Assembly: GCA_030524715.1 (NCBI GenBank)
Contig: JAUNGB010000047.1
Coordinates: forward strand, 1-40,178
Direction: 5' to 3'
DNA from: Eubacteriales bacterium
GTDB lineage: Bacteria; Bacillota; Clostridia; Lachnospirales; Lachnospiraceae
Length of the DNA: 40,178 nt
This document shows, piece after piece, positions 1-7,813 of this stretch (positions are counted from its first letter, which is position 1; every line of letters starts with the position of its first letter). A model generated the notes under the pieces. That model was not told the origin of the DNA and did not search any database. It was given only the letters and a program-made list of their open reading frames with translations. Made by a program: the position numbers and the translations under genes.

Positions 1-37
1 GAGGTATTCTCTTTAGTCAACTCCCTTTACACTTTAA

Positions 38-298
38 ATTATACAGGAAGCTATCCAGTATAATAAAAGATTCGACGAGCACCGGGTAAGAGAAGCATCC
101 CCCTTTATGTTTGGCGGCGACGAAAAAAGATTGAAATTCTGGTGCGACAGTATTGCCCTGGAGGCAGTTTTGGACAGGATTCCAACGGCTGAAGTTATTG
201 TAAAAGAAGAAGGAAGGAACCTGCTATTGGCAAAGGTATGCGGCGATGGAGCAGAGATGTGGCTGAGAGGGCAGGGAGAGCACGTTGAGATATTATAG
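38..298 (+). pseudogene. 3' remnant of a WYL-domain transcriptional regulator
   Basis: The frame ending at 298 reads through a stretch like the end of WYL regulators: a PFMFGGDEKRLKFWCD segment followed by a C terminus AEMWLRGQGEHVEIL. WYL proteins normally end in this way (aromatic-Gly-Gly-Glu strand, then WL.GQG..VEIL). In-frame stops at 14-16 and 35-37 cut it off from any upstream coding sequence in the window, so only about 85 residues remain, without the HTH or the WYL core. It is either a decayed gene or the end of one frameshifted near the window edge. The family call is from pattern memory and is fairly firm. Pseudogene status depends on sequence left of position 1. Confidence 0.55.
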
Positions 299-311
299 GA
301 GCGTATATAAT
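285..311 (+). promoter_or_regulatory. possible sigma-A promoter for the secreted-protein gene
   Basis: TTGAGA at 285-290 and a perfect TATAAT at 306-311 are separated by 15 nt, slightly short of the usual 17. It overlaps the end of the WYL remnant and lies about 170 nt upstream of the start codon at 485. Confidence 0.4.
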
Positions 312-401
312 AGAAGAACTGCACATTCTCACGGAGCATATATCATACAGGAGGGAGAGAACAGGACTGCCACCATTGAGCGTCCGACAGACGATAGCAG
401 A

Positions 402-482
402 GCTGTGTATTACTAAAAAAATAATGAAGAAGGAAGCAGGGCTGTGTATTATTAAACAAAATTAATGAAAAAGAAGGAAGGA
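402..482 (+). repeat. imperfect tandem duplication that includes the ribosome-binding site
   Basis: A unit starting GCTGTGTATT followed by an A-rich stretch, ATGAA and GAAGGAAG occurs at 402-439 and again at 441-482. The second copy supplies the Shine-Dalgarno sequence (GAAGGAAGGA) for the gene at 485. The copies differ at several positions. Confidence 0.6.
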
Positions 483-484
483 CG

Positions 485-1483
485 ATGAAGAGTATGAAAA
501 AAGTAAAAAGATTTAGAAGATTAAACTCGCTGCTGACAGTATTGCTGAGCTTTGCAATGATTTTAGGAAGTACTGTCCAGTATGGAGCAAAAGAGGTACA
601 GGCTGCATCAGCAGCAACCACAGCAAAAAACGCTTATTACAATTTCTTATCCAAATCGGTATACTGGGAAGATATGTATTGCGCACCCTCAGAATTAAAA
701 TTCGGACTGGTTGATGTGGATAATGATAAAGTTCCGGAGCTGTATTTATATACAAAAAAATGGAATTATTATTATGACTATAAGCTATACAAGTATTTGG
801 GCGGAAAGGTAAAATGCCTGTATTCATTTAATAGAGGTGAGAAACTCGGGAAGGTTTATCCTGCCAAAAAAGTTTTTACCAGTCGTGGTACCGGGATGAA
901 ATATGGCAGCAGCATTACGACGTATGTTCAGTGCGCAAATGGAAAAGCCACACCTAAGCTTTCGGATTTATATTCAGGCTTAACTGGAAAACATGTATAT
1001 TCTAATGGGGCGGGGAAATCACTTAGTAAATCCAGTTACCAGAGTGCTCTTAAAAAATTAATCGGAACGTCCAAGGCTTCAAATGCGCCGACATTATATA
1101 ATAATACTGTTTCAAATCGTAAGGCAAAATTAAAAAATATTACCGCTCCGGCTTCTGCGAAATTTAAAAAGACTACGCTGTTTGCCTTTACTAATGGCGG
1201 CTTCTATTTGAAGATATCCAGTGTAAGTGGAAATAAGATGAAGTTTTCCATTCATATGCCGGAGGCAACAAGGAAAAATATATCTGCGACGATAGACTCA
1301 TCCGGAAGCAAGGCAACTGCAAAATTTACATGCAGCAAAAACAAAACACATAACTTGACTTTGGAAATCTATGGCAAAGGAATAAAAGTGACAGAAAAGA
1401 CATCTTGTACAAGTAAACTTCTCGGATGGTTGCCGGAACATAAGTATCAGACATCTGTTACACAGGTATTCGCCTATAAATAG
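485..1483 (+). CDS. secreted protein of unknown function with a Sec signal peptide
   Basis: Encodes 332 residues. The N terminus has a basic stretch (residues 2-13), a hydrophobic core (15-29) and a signal peptidase I-like site ending VQA at residue 40, so the protein is probably exported and not lipidated. After the signal there is a Leu-Val-Asp-Val-Asp-x-Asp-x-x-Pro-Glu-Leu segment (about 75-86), an acidic-loop pattern common in secreted clostridial proteins. The rest is rich in Lys, Ser, Thr and Tyr, with a beta-rich look and few Cys. No enzyme motif is recognised. The start at 485 follows a good GAAGGAAG site; a second in-frame Met at residue 4 is possible. It stands alone between the WYL remnant and the GTPase operon. 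Confidence 0.8.
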   Translation: MKSMKKVKRFRRLNSLLTVLLSFAMILGSTVQYGAKEVQAASAATTAKNAYYNFLSKSVYWEDMYCAPSELKFGLVDVDNDKVPELYLYTKKWNYYYDYKLYKYLGGKVKCLYSFNRGEKLGKVYPAKKVFTSRGTGMKYGSSITTYVQCANGKATPKLSDLYSGLTGKHVYSNGAGKSLSKSSYQSALKKLIGTSKASNAPTLYNNTVSNRKAKLKNITAPASAKFKKTTLFAFTNGGFYLKISSVSGNKMKFSIHMPEATRKNISATIDSSGSKATAKFTCSKNKTHNLTLEIYGKGIKVTEKTSCTSKLLGWLPEHKYQTSVTQVFAYK

Positions 1484-1494
1484 AATATTATACG

Positions 1495-1536
1495 CGGAAT
1501 CCTATAAGCAGAATCCTATAAGAAAAATCTTATATG
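1495..1536. repeat. three tandem copies of a 14-nt unit
   Basis: Units at 1495-1508, 1509-1522 and 1523-1536 share an AATCCTATAAG core. The first two differ only near their start and the third is more diverged. They lie just after the stop codon of the secreted-protein gene. Confidence 0.55.
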
Positions 1537-1618
1537 TAGGTGTTACTGCAATATATTGCTACAAGATGTTGCTGTAGGCATCGGATATTAGTATATTTTA
1601 GAGAAAGACGATAATGAA

Positions 1619-1655
1619 TGTCCGTCAGAGATTGGAATGAAATCTCTGACGGACA
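1619..1655. repeat. perfect 15-bp inverted repeat in the gap before the GTPase operon
   Basis: TGTCCGTCAGAGATT at 1619-1633 is perfectly complementary to 1641-1655, with a 7-nt loop. No T-run follows on either strand, so it is not a textbook intrinsic terminator. It could still end transcription of the secreted-protein gene or mark an element boundary. I see no other gene in 1484-1784 apart from the tandem repeat at 1495 and the palindrome at 1711. Confidence 0.7.
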
Positions 1656-1710
1656 GTAGTGTTGTCTAATGCTGTTGGATTTTGCTATTTATGTTTGAAG
1701 ACAAAATTAA

Positions 1711-1732
1711 GAATTTAAAATTCAGGTATAGT
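1711..1732 (+). promoter_or_regulatory. palindrome next to a -10-like box upstream of the GTPase operon
   Basis: GAATTTAAAATTC (1711-1723) is palindromic around a central A. It is followed at once by TATAGT (1727-1732), a plausible -10 box about 50 nt before the first small gene. No convincing -35 is seen, which would fit an activated or repressed promoter. This is inferred. Confidence 0.3.
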
Positions 1733-1784
1733 GGCCCATCGCTGGAAACTACCCTAAATATAATAATAAAGGAAGGAAAAAATA

Positions 1785-1949
1785 ATGGGATTATTTGAAG
1801 TTTTTGATGGAATTGTTACATTTGTAGGAACGGTAGCTGCATTACCGGCTATGGCTGTTTCAGATGCTATAACTTCTCGGGCTATGGAAGATTATGATGA
1901 GGATCAAGAGGATGAATTGATTGAAAAGTGGGATCAAGAAGAATTTTAA
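1785..1949 (+). CDS. 54-residue small protein, first gene of the dynamin/radical-SAM operon
   Basis: A short gene with a strong AAGGAAGG site ending a few bases before the ATG. The peptide has an amphipathic to hydrophobic N-terminal half (about residues 3-30, with Gly, Ala, Val and Phe) and a very acidic C-terminal half ending DEDQEDELIEKWDQEEF. There are no cysteines. It lies 67 nt upstream of the first GTPase and is probably co-transcribed with it. The layout of a hydrophobic N-terminal helix plus a charged tail resembles that of the 136-residue protein further on, so it may bring a GTPase to the membrane. Family not recognised. Coding status rests on the ribosome site and its position in the operon. 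Confidence 0.6.
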   Translation: MGLFEVFDGIVTFVGTVAALPAMAVSDAITSRAMEDYDEDQEDELIEKWDQEEF

Positions 1950-2016
1950 GAGGATAAATCATTGAGGAAGTTGTATAAATATTAGAATTATGCATTCTGT
2001 TGGAGGAAGTATTATA

Positions 2017-3597
2017 ATGGAAAATACTGTAGAAAGAAAAAAAGACCTTGCTTCAAGAATAAAGGAAATAGCTGAACAGTTCCTTCAGTTTACGGAAACG
2101 GAATTTATTGATGTTAGTCCATACTTTGCGGATAAAGTTAATGAAACGGTAATGAAGCTATTAGATATAGAAAAGCCCAAGGTTATGGTTTATGGCATTT
2201 ATAATAGCGGGAAAAGTACATTGATTAATGCACTTTGTAAAGAAGAAGTTGCAGAAATGGCTGACAGACCTATGACAGATAAGATTGCGGAATATGACAG
2301 GGGAGATTATTTTCTTGTGGACTCTCCTGGTGTTGATGCACCGATTGCTCATGAAAAGGTTACTAAGGATTATATTAACAAATGTCATATTATTTTATTT
2401 GTGCTTAGTAGCAAGGGAATGTTTGAAGATAAGAAAAATTACGAAAAACTTGCCGAATTGATTACGAAAGATATCCCGTTTGTTATTGTTCTTAATGACA
2501 GAGGATGTCCGGTTGATAAGAAGTGGAATGAAGAGAAGAAAAAAAGAGCCAGGTTTGAGCATGATCAGGAATTAAAGATTATACAGTATAAAATTATTCA
2601 AAACCTGACGAAAGTAAGTGGTGATCAGCGTATTGTTGATCGGTATGAAGTAGTGATTCTAAATGCTAAAAAAGCATTAATGGGAATTCAAAAGAATAAG
2701 CCGCAATTATATGAAACCAGTGGTGTGGAGTTCCTTGATAAAAGAATTTCACAGATGTTAAATAACAGTGAGTCGATCAGTGCCTTGTTTAAACAACCAC
2801 TTGCAAACCTGAAAGAGTGCCTGAATGAGACAGAGAAGATAATTACGCAGACTATGAGCGGCAACACATCAGAGGATTTTGGAATGCGGCTTCACACTCT
2901 TGAACTGAAAAAAGAAAATATTAGGGAAAAAATGAAGATACTTACACTGCATTCGGTGAGAAGCTATTTGGAAGAACTAACAAAATCCTATATGCGGGAA
3001 GATGCAGATATTTTTGAAACAACAGCTATTCAAATATTTAATGATATAGTAGATAAATATTCGATAGAGCTTATTGGACTGAAAGCGTTTGTAAAGGATA
3101 AGTTTAAGAATTTGAAGATTAACATTGATAGTGAGCCCAATCTTTCTTTTGATTTCAGTGGAAAATATGGAAGAGAATTGCCAGTCGAAGAATGGCATAG
3201 TAGGGAAGATAAGATGGAAACTGATACGCTGCCTCCAAAAAGAAGGAGCGGTTTGTTTGACTGGTTTAAATCAAGGAGAAAACGCGAAAAGGAAAGACGC
3301 GAGCAGTTAGAAATGGAAGCAGAGTTTCGAAATGCTCAGGAACGGTATAAGATGCAGGAATTCATGAGACGAAAGCAGGAAGCAAGGCAATTGGCTAGTA
3401 GTGATTTAGATACTTTATATAGAGAGTTTAATGCAGTTGTAAACAGTGGACTGGACAAGAAATACAATGATATTATTTCTCAGATTCAGCAAATTGACCG
3501 TCTCAATAGGCAGATTATAGAAGATGGGAAAAGGCAGATGCAACGAATAAGGGAATGCAGAAAGGAGATTTTAGCAATTGAGAATTGCTTAAGCTAA
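2017..3597 (+). CDS. dynamin-like GTPase 1
   Basis: Encodes 526 residues from the ATG at 2017, which has GGAGG 10 nt upstream; the earlier in-frame ATG at 1990 has no such site. G1 (P-loop) is GIYNSGKST at residues 60-68, a candidate G2 Thr is at 87, G3 is DSPG at 102-105, and G4 is degenerate (VLNDRG, about 158-163). The C-terminal third is highly charged and coiled-coil-like with a basic patch (SRRKREKERREQ). No transmembrane helix is obvious. Family knowledge: bacterial dynamin-like proteins oligomerise on membranes and usually act in pairs or triplets from one operon, as here. The membrane role is inferred. The next GTPase starts 25 nt later. Confidence 0.85.
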   Translation: MENTVERKKDLASRIKEIAEQFLQFTETEFIDVSPYFADKVNETVMKLLDIEKPKVMVYGIYNSGKSTLINALCKEEVAEMADRPMTDKIAEYDRGDYFLVDSPGVDAPIAHEKVTKDYINKCHIILFVLSSKGMFEDKKNYEKLAELITKDIPFVIVLNDRGCPVDKKWNEEKKKRARFEHDQELKIIQYKIIQNLTKVSGDQRIVDRYEVVILNAKKALMGIQKNKPQLYETSGVEFLDKRISQMLNNSESISALFKQPLANLKECLNETEKIITQTMSGNTSEDFGMRLHTLELKKENIREKMKILTLHSVRSYLEELTKSYMREDADIFETTAIQIFNDIVDKYSIELIGLKAFVKDKFKNLKINIDSEPNLSFDFSGKYGRELPVEEWHSREDKMETDTLPPKRRSGLFDWFKSRRKREKERREQLEMEAEFRNAQERYKMQEFMRRKQEARQLASSDLDTLYREFNAVVNSGLDKKYNDIISQIQQIDRLNRQIIEDGKRQMQRIRECRKEILAIENCLS

Positions 3598-3622
3598 TAG
3601 ATGGTGGGAAGGATTGGAAAAG

Positions 3623-4519
3623 ATGAGAAAATTATCTCAAAAGGAACTGAATATTATTGGAAAGTTCTGTGGGGAAAACTATGCAAGGAGAATTCGCACA
3701 ATCCAAGAAAAAAAACAAGAGAATACGGTTCGAATTGTAAATACAGGAATGGTAAGTTCTGGAAAAAGTAGTCTGTATAATGTGCTGATTAATAGAATGG
3801 ATGAATATTTTCCGACAGGAGCCGCCAGAACTACCACCAGGGCTGACTATTTTGATTATAACCATATTTCCTATGTGGACACCCCTGGAATTGATGTTAG
3901 AAGTGAAGATGATGCCTTGGCGTTTAGTACACTTATAGAATCTGATATTATTGTAATGGTTCATAATATTCGTACAGGTCCGCTAAATCGGAACGAAGTG
4001 GAATGGCTGAAGCGGATTACAAGAAGTATGAGCAGTATTGAAATGTGTAAGGCACGTATTTTATTTGTTGCATCCTGGAAGGATACAAGAGAGAAGGATA
4101 GCGATTATAAAAAATTGATCGGAAGCTTAAAACAACAAGCATTTGAAGCTGTTGGTTGTGAGATTCCTTTTTTTGAGGTATCCGTCAAAAAGTATCAGCA
4201 GGGAATCAAGAAAGGTAAGGAAGTTCTGGTAAATAATAGCGGAATACTCGAATTTAAGAATTATCTTGAAGAATACGCAGCCGTTTATCTGGAAAAAAAG
4301 CGTGCATTAGATGAGAGGGAGATGCAGGCTCTGCTACTGGAGGTGATGGGAATCCTTCAGAATGTCCGGAATCAAAAAATGCAAGAGGTGGATAAAATAT
4401 ATGATCAGGTATGCTCCATTTATAAATCCAGAAGCAATGCTTGGAAACAGGTATATGACTTTTTTGCCGCACAGAGACAGAAATTGGCAGGATTGGAGAA
4501 AGAACTGAATAATATCTAA
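3623..4519 (+). CDS. dynamin-like GTPase 2, short form
   Basis: Encodes 298 residues from the ATG at 3623. A TTG at 3614 is in frame, but the AAGGA at 3609-3613 spaces correctly only for the ATG. Motifs: P-loop GMVSSGKSS (42-50), a Thr cluster at 70-72 for G2, DTPG at 86-89 (G3), and SWKD at 151-154 in the G4 position. After the G domain (to about residue 200) comes a short helical region with no long stalk, so this is the smallest of the three GTPases. It may be a regulatory partner of the two longer ones. The tract before the P-loop (residues 20-38) is rich in Lys, Arg and Gln. The next gene begins 14 nt downstream. Confidence 0.85.
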   Translation: MRKLSQKELNIIGKFCGENYARRIRTIQEKKQENTVRIVNTGMVSSGKSSLYNVLINRMDEYFPTGAARTTTRADYFDYNHISYVDTPGIDVRSEDDALAFSTLIESDIIVMVHNIRTGPLNRNEVEWLKRITRSMSSIEMCKARILFVASWKDTREKDSDYKKLIGSLKQQAFEAVGCEIPFFEVSVKKYQQGIKKGKEVLVNNSGILEFKNYLEEYAAVYLEKKRALDEREMQALLLEVMGILQNVRNQKMQEVDKIYDQVCSIYKSRSNAWKQVYDFFAAQRQKLAGLEKELNNI

Positions 4520-4533
4520 GGAGGCTCATTGCT

Positions 4534-4944
4534 ATGGCGGTTATAGGAGCAGTTATAGGGATTGGAGTTGTTGGGATTGCTGCATATGATAACCACAGCG
4601 ATTACAGCGATTATAATAATTATAGTAATTACAGCAATTATTCTGATGCAGCGGAACGCACAAGAAGAAGGAGAGAGAGGAAAGAAAAAGAAATCGAAAC
4701 TCAAAAACAGAATATCAATACATATAAAACAGAAAGTGTAAATGACTATTTAAAGTCGATATCACTAAGGCGGCAAAGCGGTGTAGATGTGAATGTTTTG
4801 GAAGTAAAAAAGGACGGAAATACCAAACTTGAAGAGAAGGTTAAGCTGGATGCAAGAATGGAAAGCACTGCTTTGGTGTCGGAGATTGATGAGTTGGATC
4901 AGGTAATTAAAAAAATTGACCGGATTTTGGAAGAGGAGAAATGA
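4534..4944 (+). CDS. membrane-anchored (Tyr/His)-x-(Asp/Asn) repeat protein, candidate radical-SAM substrate
   Basis: Encodes 136 residues with an AAGGAGG site before the ATG. Residues 2-17 form a Gly/Val/Ile/Ala helix (AVIGAVIGIGVVGIAA). Residues 18-38 are seven uninterrupted triplets: YDN, HSD, YSD, YNN, YSN, YSN, YSD. An Arg/Lys-rich helix (41-50) and a coiled-coil-like C-terminal part follow. Each triplet starts with an aromatic residue and ends in Asp or Asn. This is the aromatic-x-x pattern that cyclophane-forming (triceptide) radical-SAM/SPASM enzymes cross-link, and such an enzyme is encoded 1.8 kb downstream in the same operon. The protein could therefore be a modified structural or membrane peptide, analogous to other short-repeat proteins paired with SPASM enzymes. 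The substrate role is inferred; the repeat is seen directly. Confidence 0.8.
   Translation: MAVIGAVIGIGVVGIAAYDNHSDYSDYNNYSNYSNYSDAAERTRRRRERKEKEIETQKQNINTYKTESVNDYLKSISLRRQSGVDVNVLEVKKDGNTKLEEKVKLDARMESTALVSEIDELDQVIKKIDRILEEEK
4585..4647 (+). repeat. seven codon-triplet repeats encoding (Y/H)-x-(D/N)
   Basis: A 9-nt periodic coding repeat with TAT or CAC at the first codon and GAT, AAC or AAT at the third, corresponding to residues 18-38 of the protein above. The copies differ in codons, which argues for protein-level selection and not just recent DNA slippage. Confidence 0.75.
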
Positions 4945-4945
4945 T

Positions 4946-6703
4946 ATGAGAATGTTGGATAGTATAAATTTATTCGTAGATACGATGCTGGAAGAGCAAA
5001 ACAATTTTGAAAATATGCAGAACACAGTTCAAGAATGGAAGGATCAAGTAAGTGGAGTGCTGAAAACCTTGGAGTATCACGAGAATAAGGTTATTGAAGC
5101 AATAGAAGATGATATCGTGAAATCTCATGACCAGAATATGAAGGAAATTTTTTCTAAAACTTCGGAAGCTTTATCCGCTGCCATGATCGAAGCAGATAAG
5201 AAGATTGATGAAGCTGTAAATGGAATGAAATTTATCGAGGATTTTGACAAGCATTTTACGGTATCTGTTTTTGGAAAAGTAAAGGCAGGCAAGAGCTATT
5301 TGGGAAATCTTTTGATGGGATATCCGCTTAGAAATGCAGGTATACCAAGTTCCTATGATAAGATTAAGGATTTTACGGTTCATGTATATGACAAAGGAAA
5401 ATTATATGAGCAGCATAAGCTTAGCACAGCGGCTGAAAAGGAATGTAACGGTAAGGAATTTTATGTAGATAAGAATGAAGCTACGAGTACAATTCAATGG
5501 GTGAACATAGGAGGTATGTGTTGGTTTGATACGCCTGGAATCGGTAGTGTTACGATCGAAAATGAAGAATTGGCAAAGGAGTATGTACAAAATTCAGATC
5601 TTGTAATTTTTGCTTGCAATTCTGATGCGGCAGGCACACGGCAAGAATTTTATGAAATCAAGCAGCTTCATGATATGAACAAACCACTCCTTCTTCTTTT
5701 GACCCAGTCTGATACATACGACTATGATGTAGATGATGAGGGTGAGGAAATCAATATTTTAATCCCTAAGTCTGAAGAAGACAGGAAGGAACAGGAAAAT
5801 TACATGCTTGAAACTCTTCGGGAACAGGGGATGGAGGATGTGCTTAAATATGCCGATATCCTGACTGTTTCTGCATTACTTGCAACAGAAGCACTGGAAA
5901 ATGACAATGAGGAGATGTTTGAACAGAGTAATATCGGAAAACTCTTGGAAAAGCTTACAAGCATAACCCAAAATGACGCTGCAGATATAAAGAGAAATAC
6001 ACCTAAAGACCGTATTAACAAAATGATTGACAGTATTGTATCAGATTTAGGAAGTGTTTCCGATAAGATAAGCGAATATTGTTCCCAAATTAGAGACTGT
6101 AAGGAACAATTGGAAGATCGTGAGGATGATATAGTTGAGCGGATAAAAGCTTCTCTTCAGATGAAGGTGGATGAGATTTTAGGTTCGGTAAAGTCTCTGG
6201 TGGAACAAACAGGACAACCCGTTTCTGAAAGGGAGATATCGGATCAAATTAATGAAGCTGCACAAAATATTATACAGAAGGTGTGTTCAGATGAAGCAAT
6301 CAGACAGAGTGATTCGATTCCTGATATTGAAATCAAATTATCAGGAATCGGCACGATGAAGATGCAGCAGGATAGAATTCCTTATGAATATGTAAGCGTG
6401 CGTCAGGTTGAGAGAGACCCCTCAGGGTTTGGGGAGAAAGCGTTGGCTTTCATTTTCAAAAAGCAATTCTATACTTCTGAAACGAAAACAGAAACAAAGT
6501 ATTCAATATTTGACATTGGTGTGAATGATGATGAAATTGCGCATAATATTGTAGTACAGTTAGATAGAATCTGTGCGGAGACAGTTAAAGATTATATTAA
6601 TTATCTGGTAGAAGGATATTATAAGCCAGTGGAGAAATTACAGAGAGAGACAGTAGATTTAATGAATAAGGCAATCACTGCCCTTGAAGGAATGCGTATG
6701 TAA
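4946..6703 (+). CDS. dynamin-like GTPase 3, long form
   Basis: Encodes 585 residues from the ATG at 4946, one base after the previous stop, with AGAGGAG upstream. A helical N-terminal segment (residues 1-100) precedes the G domain: P-loop GKVKAGKSY (110-118, with Tyr in place of the usual final Ser/Thr), G3 DTPG at 195-198 and G4 TQSD at 253-256. A long helical stalk follows (about 340-585). The helical arm before the G domain and the long stalk are dynamin-like. No membrane-spanning hairpin is visible. The stop is followed at once by the ATG of the radical-SAM gene, so translation is probably coupled. Partnership with the two smaller GTPases is inferred from the operon. Confidence 0.85.
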   Translation: MRMLDSINLFVDTMLEEQNNFENMQNTVQEWKDQVSGVLKTLEYHENKVIEAIEDDIVKSHDQNMKEIFSKTSEALSAAMIEADKKIDEAVNGMKFIEDFDKHFTVSVFGKVKAGKSYLGNLLMGYPLRNAGIPSSYDKIKDFTVHVYDKGKLYEQHKLSTAAEKECNGKEFYVDKNEATSTIQWVNIGGMCWFDTPGIGSVTIENEELAKEYVQNSDLVIFACNSDAAGTRQEFYEIKQLHDMNKPLLLLLTQSDTYDYDVDDEGEEINILIPKSEEDRKEQENYMLETLREQGMEDVLKYADILTVSALLATEALENDNEEMFEQSNIGKLLEKLTSITQNDAADIKRNTPKDRINKMIDSIVSDLGSVSDKISEYCSQIRDCKEQLEDREDDIVERIKASLQMKVDEILGSVKSLVEQTGQPVSEREISDQINEAAQNIIQKVCSDEAIRQSDSIPDIEIKLSGIGTMKMQQDRIPYEYVSVRQVERDPSGFGEKALAFIFKKQFYTSETKTETKYSIFDIGVNDDEIAHNIVVQLDRICAETVKDYINYLVEGYYKPVEKLQRETVDLMNKAITALEGMRM

Positions 6704-7813
6704 ATGCTGACGATTATTGTAAAAGGAACTAATGGCTGCAACCTTGCTTGCAGCTACTGTTCCTTGGGAAAAAAAGATGATTTTAAGTTTGTTAATCGGG
6801 AAACTCTGGAATATATTTTTGACTGGTCCTGTAGTTATGCAAAGCAGAAAAATGAGAATACGATTAATTTTATTCTTCATGGCGGAGAGCCTACTTTAAT
6901 TCGAACAGAAACCTATCAGGCTGCAATAAATTCAATAAAGATGAATTATCCGGAGTTGAATGTGACTATTTCCATGCAGTCAAATGGCGTAGCAATTACT
7001 GATGAATTTCTTCAATTCATTATTCGAAATGATATGCGTATGGGGATATCTATAGATGGAACAGCAGAGATTCATGATCTAGAGAGGAGAACCTTTGATG
7101 GTAAAGAGTCTTATCAGCGAGTGATTAAGAATATTGAGAGGATGCGGCAGGCTGGCGTAGATGTTTCGTGCCTTATGGTTCTTACGAAAAATGCTGTAGG
7201 AAAGGGGTACGATTACCTGAATTTTTTCGGGCAGAAACATATACATCTGAAAATAAACCCGCTTCTGAACTATGGGGAAGCATACGAACATCCGGAGTTA
7301 TGCCTTGAATCCGGAGAGTATGCCGAATATTTAATCAGTGTATATCAATACTTGATTGAAAAAGACATTCCGGCTACAGTATCGCCTATTGATGATATTA
7401 TACGTGCGATTGTAAATAAACAAAGAATTGGAGAATGTTCATTTAATCCTGATTGCAGCAGCCATTTCTTATGTATTGACTATGTAGGGGATATATACCC
7501 CTGTGGGAAGTTTTCAGATATGAATAAATTTAAACTTGGAAATATTAAGGACAACATTGTGGATGAAAGTATTTTACAGACCTTGAATGACAGAAGAGGC
7601 AGTAAAAGTCCAGTGGCATGTAGGAAATGCGAATATCTGTGGCTATGCAATTGTGGCTGTAGTGCAGAAGCTTGTATAGACGGTGACTTTTTCGCCGAAC
7701 CAAAGTTGTGTAAGGACTATAAGATGCTGTTTGATTATTTCTCCAAAGATGGATTGATTCTGCTGCGAAAGGAGCTAATAAGACAAAAGAGAATATTGGA
7801 GGAAAAACGATAG
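6704..7813 (+). CDS. radical-SAM/SPASM peptide-maturase-like enzyme
   Basis: Encodes 369 residues, with the ATG abutting the GTPase stop. The radical-SAM [4Fe-4S] motif is C12-x3-C16-x2-C19 (CNLACSYC), followed by HGGEP at 59-63 for SAM binding. The C-terminal third is a Cys-rich SPASM region (ECSFNPDC, YPCGKF, CRKCEYLWLCNCGC, KLCKDY) for auxiliary Fe-S clusters. This layout is that of anaerobic sulfatase maturases and RiPP maturases such as the cyclophane-forming enzymes. No separate RiPP-recognition domain is visible and the motif starts almost at residue 1. The nearest candidate substrate is the triad-repeat protein at 4534-4944. The class is firm; the reaction is inferred. Confidence 0.88.
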   Translation: MLTIIVKGTNGCNLACSYCSLGKKDDFKFVNRETLEYIFDWSCSYAKQKNENTINFILHGGEPTLIRTETYQAAINSIKMNYPELNVTISMQSNGVAITDEFLQFIIRNDMRMGISIDGTAEIHDLERRTFDGKESYQRVIKNIERMRQAGVDVSCLMVLTKNAVGKGYDYLNFFGQKHIHLKINPLLNYGEAYEHPELCLESGEYAEYLISVYQYLIEKDIPATVSPIDDIIRAIVNKQRIGECSFNPDCSSHFLCIDYVGDIYPCGKFSDMNKFKLGNIKDNIVDESILQTLNDRRGSKSPVACRKCEYLWLCNCGCSAEACIDGDFFAEPKLCKDYKMLFDYFSKDGLILLRKELIRQKRILEEKR

